From assembly GCF_030445035.2 (NCBI RefSeq), contig NC_080699.1, forward strand, positions 806,001 to 870,000: 64,000 bases of DNA. The letters are read 5' to 3'. This document shows, piece by piece, positions 56,070 to 64,000 of the stretch; position 1 is the stretch's first letter, and each line of letters begins with the position of its first letter. This DNA is from Dasypus novemcinctus. Lineage: Eukaryota > Chordata > Mammalia > Cingulata > Dasypodidae. The notes beneath the pieces were generated by a model, which saw only the letters and a list, made by a program, of their open reading frames with translations, ran no database searches and was not told where the DNA came from. The position numbers were made by a program, and so were the translations under genes.

Positions 56070-57495
56070 GCAGAAACGCTCAAGCTCTTTGTTGCCATCC
56101 AGGGCTGGTGGGTGGTGGTTTTTCCCCCTAGCTCATCTTTTTTACTGAGGATTCGGCTCGCGGATGGTTCTGGCTTTATGTGTGAGCCTCAGCTCCAGCT
56201 CCTGGTCTTGCATATCCATGGCCCCCTTCCGTCCCCCGCGAGGGAGGTGGAAAGCCCAAACCTCTGTGCTCGTGTCTGCAGCTTCCCAGGGAGCCCCAGG
56301 GCAGTCGCCGCTTCTCACTCCACCCACCTTCTCACTCCTCTAGGTTTTGCCGTTCTCTTGTCTCTGACATCTGTGTACCTCCTTTTTATTTTTCTTGCAA
56401 ATCCAGCTATGCATTTAAAACAATATTTTTGTCACACATTTTCCCACCTTTTCAGGGCCTTAGATAGAGGATTTCCAGGTACCTTACCTAGATCTTGCTT
56501 TGTATTTCCAGGACTGGAAGTCACTAGCAAGGACCTCAATCCTTTGCACCTCAAGTCTGCATAAATGCCTATTCCTGAGCCTGGCATGTGCAAGTGGTAA
56601 GTATCGTCTGCTCCATTCCTCGGGCTGTAACACACTAAGGCACTTCATATCCTGCTCTGCTCAGGAGACTCAGGGAAGGGTCTGGGGTAAGAGCCCCACA
56701 ATCCCAGGAGGCATTGTCTGGGCACCTGCTCTGAAAATCCTGAGCAAGGCCTGGATTGTGTCCTTATGATGTAAAATCAGAGGTTGCTGTTTCAAAGGGC
56801 ATGATTTTTGAAGATACCTCAGGCTACATATCCTCATTTTCTTTCAAAAGGGTTGAATAGATAATGCCTCCCAAAATGTAATACCATACTAGATTTACCA
56901 CCTCTGGCAACATATATTTATTACTTTTTCTAACCTAATAGAGGTAATGCAATTCCCACTGTCATTTTAAATTGTACTAACTTCCCTATTTATCAACTCT
57001 ACTTCCCAAGGTTTTCCTTTCGGCTTCCTCTTTTCCTCATGGGCTTCCTTTCCTCTGCTTCCCTCTCCAGACATGTTCTTCATTTCACTCTTCCCTCAGC
57101 TACTGGCAGAGCATAAAATAGGAATTGTACTGCAAAGCAGAAGGAAATTATTTTCTGCCATCTGCCAATAAGGTATTTCTTTCTTCAAGTCTTTGATGTT
57201 ATTTAAGCTGACAAAAAAGAAATCACTTCTCAACAGAACTTTAATATCTTACTTTTATTTATTCCCCATGGATTTTATTTCCACAAACACTAAATTTTAT
57301 AAATTTGCCAACAAATACCTTTCATTATATGAAATAACTTTCATTATATGGTTATAGTCACATGAGAATCTCAAAATATATGACGGTCACTATGAGAAAA
57401 CCTCTCTTCTCACTCTCCACCGTTTTGAAGATGGAAGCGCTCCTCTCAGAGCTGGCAAATGGTCCACATGAGATTTTAATGAAAGGACTGTGTGT
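56070..57495. other. Unassigned sequence
   Basis: No gene, RNA or firm repeat recognised in this 1.4 kb. Confidence 0.4.
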
Positions 57496-57499
57496 CCTG

Positions 57500-57960
57500 G
57501 TTGCTAAAGCGAATACCATGCAATAGGTCAGCTTAAACAATGGGGATTTTATTGGCTCACAGCTTGGAAGCTGGGGTAAGTCCAAGTCGAGGGTGTCATG
57601 GCCATGCCTTCTCCCAGAAGACGGTGGCACTCGGCGGCTGGCTCCTCGGTCCTTGACTTTTCTGCCACGTGGCAGTGCACATGATGCCTCTCCTGGCGTT
57701 TCCTTTCTCTTCCAGGTTCCACTGACTCAGCTTCTGGCTGCTCTGGTGGCTCTCTCTCTCTCTGTGGCCTTCCTTCCCTATAGTCGTCCCATCATAGCAC
57801 GCCGCTGGGCCACACTCGCCCTAGCTGAAGGAACCTCACCAGGAGGTCTCCTTACTAGACCCACACCCGCAGGAACGGTTAAGTTTAAGACGTGTTTGTC
57901 TAGCAAAACTCCCAACCACCACACAGAGGTACGAGCAGGGTGAGGGACAAACGAGATGTC
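57500..57960 (+). repeat. Possible interspersed repeat
   Basis: CAATGGGGATTTTATTGGCT, GGTGTCATGGCCATGCCTTC, then a CT-rich middle. It has the general layout of family X (AGGGATTTATT-type start, then a C/T-rich middle), but I cannot align it convincingly. Confidence 0.35.
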
Positions 57961-58494
57961 ATAGCATCCAAAGACCAGCAAAGGGAGAAGCCATGACCCC
58001 TGCTAGGCCAAAGGGAACTTGCTGAGCCCAGGGGCAGCGGGACTGAGGAGGAGGTTTGTCTGACGTTAGCTGTGGTCACGGGCAGCAACGCTGCTGCCAG
58101 AGAGCCCCGAGCAGGCTCCAGGAAGAGGCTGCCCTGGCCGAGCTCAGTGGGAGCAGCCCGGGGGGCGTCCGGGAGTGGATCCCACAGCGCTCGTTCCCAG
58201 GGCAGAGAGCACAGTAGAAAGAGTGACGAGTGGACTTGGAGGGCAAACAGAGTAAACAGCCCCAGGCAAGTGTCCACCCAACTCTAAGCTTTGAGGATGC
58301 CACAATGACAAGGCAAAGAGTTTATCCCTATTTTCAAGACTAGAATGAGGCCAGGAGTATTTTACTAGCTATACTGGATTCTGATAAAAGCAATTATAAC
58401 CATAGATTCAGACTCATTTTTGTGGGTTAGCCTCATTCTTGTTTTAAGCACATGGTAAAACACATGCTTCAAGTCCCAGAAAGAACCAAGGCTC
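57961..58494. other. Unassigned sequence
   Basis: Nothing recognised. Confidence 0.4.
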
Positions 58495-58770
58495 TAGAAC
58501 CCCATGTGTCAACCAAATATGTAATTTTAAATTTTCTAGTAGTCGCATTAAAAAAGTAACAAGTAACAGGTAAAATTAATTTTGATAATATATTTTCTTG
58601 AACACATATCTAAACTATCATTTAAACATGCAATCAGGGTAGAAGTTATTAATGAGAGTTTATACTCTTTTTTCATATTAGGTCTTCAACTCTTACACTT
58701 ACAGCCCATCTCAAATCATATTAGCCACATCTCAAGGGCTCATAATCAGCAAGGGGCCAGGGCTACCCCA
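58495..58770 (+). repeat. Old interspersed repeat, family Z copy 2
   Basis: ATGTAATTTTAAATTTTCTA, TAATATATTTTCTTGAACAC, TAAACATGCAATCAGGGTAG and TACAGCCCATCTCAAATCAT match the order at 50045-50560. Confidence 0.6.
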
Positions 58771-60168
58771 GGGACAGAGTGGCTTGAGATCCTGCCCGTT
58801 GTGGCTTCAAGAGAAGCTGTAGGCAAGAATCTGGGAAATTAGAGCCCATCTCTCCGATATTTCCAACTACTTTTTGTTCGTTTTAGTAAACTCATATGGA
58901 AGTGGAGCATACACGCCGAGGACACGAGCCATTGGTGCCATTCAAAGAATTTTCACAAAGTTAACAAACCTGTGTAATTAGGTCTAAGATAAAGAAACAG
59001 AAAAATAACCACAGCCCAGAGGGGTCTCTCAGGCCACTCCCGGTCACCGCCCGCCGAGGGGAGGACGGCCCTGTCATCTAACACCACAGCTTCGCTCTAC
59101 CTGCTTGGGAGCCATGTGTGAATGGAAACTACATTGCTTCATTTCCCAAAATCTGTGTTCCACATTATGCTTGTGTGTGGTGGTAACGTATTCCTCCCTC
59201 TGAATCACAGCCCACAGCTGACTTCACCACAGTTCATGGTTAAAGAGCACCTGGACTGCTTCCTGTGTTGCCACGAGCAGCTCACACCTGCCTTGGTGGC
59301 CGTCTGCTGGGAATGTCCCCCTGCTTCCCTGACTCAGGAAATGGAGACGTGCCCTTGCCTGCCCTTCCCTCCTCCCCCTCAGGGCTTAAAACTGGAAGGT
59401 CTGTCTTAGCAAAGTGATGGAAGCAACACTCAGCATTCTATTTGGAAAGTGATTATTTCTTTCACATCTTATATGTTTTGTTTCTTGTTCTTGTCCAACA
59501 TTGATTGCTAGCTTTTATAATGCTTCATTAAATAGGACTGACAATAATGGCTTAGTCCAATTTAATATATTAGAATGCAAGTTTTTAAAGTGCTTTCTCC
59601 TAAGTAAAATACAGATTTCTCTAAGTAAGTATTACTTATTTGGCCTGAAAATTTTGAGCAGCACTGGCTCGGACTATAAAGTAAAAATCTTTGCTTCTCA
59701 GGTATCATTCAAAATGAATAGATGACTAGAGCTACTACCTCTCAGTGACTCCAGTGACCTGACTCAGTGTATAATTTGGACACTTGACATTTTTGCAACA
59801 AGATGCGCATATGACAAATTCTTTTGTCCATCTGATTGGGAGAGGTGGCCTCTGGAGGCCAGGAGGACCAAATACAGGTGAACACAGGCTGAGCCGCCAT
59901 TATTTCAGTGTCTGCTAATTAAGACCAAGTTAAAGTGGAAGCCACTGAGCCTGAGCGTGGGCATGTAACAGTCCAGTGCACACTGCAGCTATGAGCAGGG
60001 ACAAGGGGCCTGCTCAGGAAGAGGGCTGGGCGTTCGGGAACCAGCGACTGAACTGTGAGCTCCTTTGCAGCGTGGCTTGGGACCTTGTATGCACAGCTTG
60101 ATCCCAGGGCGTTGGATATGCACATACCTGTATTCCTTGCTACTTCCACCATTTTTTTTTTTAAAGAA
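58771..60168. other. Unassigned sequence
   Basis: No gene or repeat that I recognise in this stretch. Confidence 0.4.
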
Positions 60169-60587
60169 GAGACTTGGCCCAGTGGGTAGGGCGTCCGTCT
60201 ACCTCATGGGAGGTCTGCGGTTCAAACCCCGGGCCTCCTGGATCATGTGGAGCTGGCCCATGCACAGTGCTGATGCGTGTAAGGAGTGCCGCGCCATGCA
60301 GGGGTGTCCTCCATGTAGGGAAGCCCCACACGCAAGGAGTGCACCCTGTAAGGAGAACCACCCAGCGTGAAAGAAACTGCAGCCTGCCCAAGAATGGCGT
60401 TGCACACACAGAGAGCTGACACAACAAGATGACGCAACAAAAAGAAACACAGATTCCCTTGCCGCTGACAACAACAGAAGTGGACAAAGAAGACAACGCA
60501 GCAAATAGAGACAGAGAACAGACAACCGGGGTGGGGGGGGGGAAGGGGAGAGAAATAAATAAATAAATAAATCTTTAAAAAAAAAGA
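60169..60587 (+). mobile_element. DAS-type tRNA-derived SINE
   Basis: Head GACTTGGCCCAGTGGGTAGG at 60171 and tail AAATAAATAAATAAATCTTT plus poly-A. Preceded by a T-run and AAAGAAGA, so the duplication is uncertain. Confidence 0.9.
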
Positions 60588-60619
60588 GATTCCGCTACCG
60601 GCGATAGTAATTTCAATAG

Positions 60620-60860
60620 ACTCCATCCAATATTTGGTGAACCCCATGTGTGTGCCAGGCACTGGACAAAGGGCTGGGGAGGCCAAAATTATCAAGACCC
60701 CTTCCCTCCCTTGGAGAGCCACGAAGTCATCATGGTCCCTGCAGGTGAAGAGAGTAAAGAGAGGAGCCGCCATGCACGACCTGCCATCCTTTCAACAACC
60801 TGACGTTATTCCCGTTTTACAACTAAAAAGCACTGAGGCACACGTTATGCCAGGGGTTGC
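60620..60860 (-). repeat. MIR-like SINE fragment
   Basis: CCAATATTTGGTGAACCCCA, TGTGTGCCAGGCACTGGACA and, later, CGTTTTACAACTAAAAAGCA follow the reversed MIR layout. Confidence 0.6.
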
Positions 60861-60989
60861 AAAAACAAACGATTCCAGGTATAAGGAAAGTAACAAAAAT
60901 GAGCAAGCAGACCAGGTATAAGGTGAGGGAACTGGTGAGGACTGCAGAGAATTGGAGCAATCGTGCTTCAGTGAAGACACTCAACTTCA

Positions 60990-61660
60990 AAACAAACTGA
61001 AATAAGAGCAGCCTCCTGGGCCAAACAAAACACGGCTCCTGTGTGGACCATCACAGTCATCCAAATTCAGAAGATGGGAAAGAACATTAAATTCTCCTGA
61101 GCACCCCATTCTCAGTGCTCTCACAATGGAATGGTGACAGAAACATCAAAATCATTTCAGGTCAGGTAATAAAGTCCATCTTACCTTAATAGGTTGTAAA
61201 ACAGGTTACAAAGTAGTAGTGATCAAACCCTTGGAATTTAAAAGATTCATCAATGGAATAGAAGAGAAATTATAGAAATTCAATTTTGTATAAATGACAG
61301 TCTAGAAACAGTCTCACAATGGGGAAAAAATCACTGTTTAATAAGCATTTTGAGGACACTGGGTATCCCCAGGGAGGAGAATGAACTCTGAACCATCCTC
61401 TAAAATGTGGTATTGTAAGTAATGAATCATAGATAGAACATTTTAATAATCTTTCATCAGTTGTAATAAAGGTAGTTACTGTTAAAAAATGCAATTATAT
61501 AAAAAAAGTGCTATCATCAATAGTAACAAATGTTCCACACCAATGCCAGGTGTAGGTGGTGGGGCAGGGGGGTATGGGAATACTGCATTTTATGAGGGTT
61601 ATTTTGTAAACTCACAACTTCTCTAATAAAAAGAAAAATAACAAAAAAGAAAAAAAAATG
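60990..61660 (+). mobile_element. Old L1 3' portion
   Basis: Old ORF2 C-terminal words in translation (GTGYPQGGE-like after FNKHFED near 61338) and the 3' end with a poly-A at 61628-61660. It is adjacent to the next L1, which starts at about 61709. Confidence 0.75.
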
Positions 61661-61708
61661 TAGGCATGGTAAGTCAAAGAATGGATTATTTTAAAAAATC
61701 TGTCAAAA

Positions 61709-63126
61709 AGGGAGAACCAGCAAGATGGTGGCAGAGTAAGGAGCTCCTAGAGTCAGCTCCTACTACAGGGCAGTTAATAAACACCCAGAGCTCTCTGGAG
61801 CTAGCTGAAGCACCTGTTTGGGGGGTCCAGAAGAGCATCCTGCAACATCCTTGAAGAAATGGAAGGAGGAGGCTGCCCATCTGCAGAGAAGACTTGTAAG
61901 TAGAGGCTCCATGCCCCGAAGGCCGGTGCCCATCCTCCACTGGAGGCACAAGCTGTCTCAGAAGCTGATCTGCAGCTGAAATTGAAAGCTCCACTTCCCA
62001 AAAATGGGGGAGGAAGAGACAGTTGGGCACCTTTTTCAGCTAAAGCATAATCCTGGGAACAGCTAAAGTTTGAGCCTGTCCAAGTTAGAAAGAGGCTGGG
62101 AGCTGCCATCTTAACTCTGCGCCTGGCACTAGGGGAAGTGGGGCAGACTGAAAATCCCAGTGCTGGGGGGAACTGGCTTCTTTCCATCCAGGTCAGATTA
62201 CAGCTCCAGCCTAGGCCCCAGTGCCACCTCCTGCAGGGAGGAAGCTGTGGGGGACCTGCGCCAGCCTCTCTGGGAAATTACTGGCCAAGCTGCAGAGGCC
62301 GGTGATTATCCTACTCTGGTGGCATGAGCCACCCCAGGAGCTATTCTGTGACTGGAATTGGAAGTTCCATTTCCCAAAAACAGGGGAGGAGGAGACGGTT
62401 GGCTGCCCATTTCGGCTACTGATTGGTAGTCTTGACTGGCTAAGGTATAACCCTGGGAACAGCCGGGGTGTGAATCAGCCCAAGTTGGAAAGAGGCCGGT
62501 GGATACCATTTTGATTCTATTCCCAGCCTGAGGGGAAGCCAGGCTGGCCAAAATCTCAGTTTCGGCAGGAACCAGGTTCTTCCACCCAGATTTGTCTGCA
62601 GCCCTGGCCTAGGCTTCAGTCCCACCTCTGGCAGGGAAGAGGCTGAGGGCCCTGCACCAGCCTATCCAGGTAACTGCAGCTAACTTTGGCTGGCACAGAC
62701 TGAAAATCAGAAGACTACCGGGGCAACTGCAGTCATCTTGGACCCACTCTGCAGAGATTGCTGCCCACTTGCATCTCCATCCCTGCCCCAGGCAGGGCAG
62801 AAAGTCTCTCTGGCATCAGTCTCTCTGGGCAACTACAGTCTAGGTCTGCATGTGGATTATTCCACACAGCTGTGACTCTGTCCTTCCTCTGGCAAAGGAG
62901 AAAGTTGGAAGAAGCTTCATTGGTCTCTGGTGCAATGAGGGCAGCTTGAGCCTCCACAGCTTATAGCACCAACTACATCCTTGGCTCCTACTGCACAACC
63001 AGCAAGGGAGAAAGGATAGGAAGCCCTAAACTAAAGAGAAAAACTGCATCTGGAAAAAATACTCTAGTAAGCCAGATGTGAAGACACCAACAAAAAATTA
63101 CAATTCACACCAAGAAACAGGAAGCT
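61709..63126 (+). promoter_or_regulatory. L1 5' UTR with two ~377-bp tandem units
   Basis: Similar words recur with period 377: GAAATTGAAAGCTCCACTTC near 61977 and GGAATTGGAAGTTCCATTTC near 62354, then GGGGGAGGAAGAGACAGTT against GGGGAGGAGGAGACGGTT, and CCCTGGGAACAGC in both. A third partial unit appears near 62740-62850 (GCAACTACAGTC). Monomer-built L1 promoters are known in mouse; this is a parallel. Confidence 0.65.
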
Positions 63127-64000
63127 ATGACCCAGTTAAAGGAACAAGATAAGCCTCCAGATGACATAAAGGAATTGAGACAACTAACCATAGATGTTCA
63201 AACAAATCTCCTTAATAAATTCAATGAGATGACTAAAGAGATTAAGGATATTAAGAAGAAACTGGATGAACACAAAGAAGAATTTGAAAGTATATATAGA
63301 AAAATAGCAGATCTTATGGGAATGAAAGGTGCAATAAATGAAATTAAAAAAACACTGGAATCATATAATAGCAGATTTGAGGAGGCAGAAGAAAGGATTA
63401 GTGAGCTTGAAGAAATGGCCTCTGAAAGTAACATACAAAAGAACAGATGAAGAAAAGAATGGAAAAAATTGAACAAGGTCTTAGGGAACTAAATGACAGC
63501 AAAAGGCATGCAAATATATGTGTCATGGGTGTCCCAGAAGGAGAAGAGAAGTGAAAAGGGGCAGAAGGAATATTTGAAGAAATAGTGATAGAAAACTTCC
63601 CAACCCTATTGAAGGACATAGATACCCATGTCCAAGAAGCACAACATATTCCCATCTGAAAAAATCCAAATAGACCAACTCCAAGACACATACTAATCAG
63701 AATGTCAAAGGCCAAAGACAAAGAGATAATTCTGAGAGCAGCAAGAGAAAAGCAATGCATAACACATAAGGGATACCCAATAAGATTAAGTGCTGATTTC
63801 TCACCAGAAACCATGGAGGCAAGAAGACAGTGGTGTGATATATTTAAGATACTACAAGAGAAAAACTCCCAGCCAAGAATCTTATATCCAGCAAGACTGT
63901 CTTTCAAAAATGAGGGTGAGATTAGAATATTCACAGATAAACAGAAACTGAGAGGATTTCTAAGCAAGAGACCAAATTTTCAGGAAATACTAAAAGGGTG
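63127..64000 (+). pseudogene. ORF1 (L1): L1 ORF1, disabled, runs off the window
   Basis: ATG at 63127 follows the 5' UTR. The coiled coil (residues about 15-100; EITKEIKDIKKKL) is in the first frame. It ends by a 1-base shift near 63437, where the true frame continues in another phase (MEKIEQGLRELNDS). The RRM starts VCVMGVPEGE-like but has TGA at 63552-63554, and another TGA at 63657-63659. The C-terminal domain follows ([18 protein letters not shown]). So one frameshift and two stops: not functional. Confidence 0.85.

Larger units (their letters stand above)
61709..64000 (+). mobile_element. L1 element with full 5' end, second lineage
   Basis: Starts GGGAGAACCAGCAAGATGG at about 61709 and runs off the window. 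It has a 1.4-kb 5' UTR and ORF1. Its 5' UTR is unlike that of the young L1 at 46391-47887. ORF1 has a frameshift and two stops. Confidence 0.88.

Noticed and set aside
60171-60260. tRNA genes at SINE heads
   Set aside because: A and B box-like blocks occur as parts of SINEs with long bodies and A-tails. No independent tRNA is seen.
1-64000. CRISPR arrays, bacterial operons or phage
   Set aside because: Mammalian SINE and LINE content throughout. Regular repeats seen are minisatellites or transposon units without spacers.

Overview
This window looks like nuclear DNA of a xenarthran mammal, most likely an armadillo (Dasypus-like). The main reason is at least ten copies of a tRNA-headed SINE of about 400 bp that matches what I know as the armadillo DAS family, plus a distinctive lineage of LINE-1 with an unusually long 3' UTR. 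Older mammalian repeats (MIR, L2, Tigger, hAT, old L1) fill much of the rest. I recognise no exon of a host protein-coding gene. The only coding content I can support is transposon-derived: L1 ORF1 and ORF2, a Tigger transposase fossil and a hAT transposase fossil. Most long open frames are SINE, L1 or GC-rich shadows.

Layout. 1-3.05 kb: an old repeat interrupted by one retro-insertion that is a chimera of U6 snRNA fused to a truncated L1. 3-8.1 kb: GC-rich DNA with SINEs, MIR pieces and a small hAT element. 8.17-10.55 kb: arm A of an inverted duplication. 10.7-25.4 kb: L1 3'-UTR fragments, SINEs, MIR/L2 pieces and GC-rich blocks. 25.48-27.66 kb: an internally deleted Tigger element carrying a SINE. 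27.52-29.48 kb: arm B of the inverted duplication. 29.5-31.0 kb: old L1 with a SINE. 31.0-48.4 kb: a three-level nest, in which a young nearly intact L1 of 8.9 kb (38,968-47,887) lies inside an older 5'-truncated L1, which lies inside a hAT transposon. 48.4-61.7 kb: sparse repeats, two copies of one old repeat family, and a strongly GC/CpG-rich block at 54.4-55.2 kb. 61.7 kb to the end: the 5' part of another full-length-start L1 of a different lineage on the + strand.

How the parts relate. The young L1 encodes both retrotransposition proteins; ORF1 is open and ORF2 is open apart from a single in-frame TGA. L1 machinery is also the likely agent behind the SINE insertions (target-site duplications visible for several) and the U6/L1 chimera. 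The inverted arms are much more alike in a central tract of about 1.2 kb than at both ends, which suggests gene conversion between them after duplication. Boundaries of coordinates for old repeats are approximate, since they come from reading and not from alignment software.
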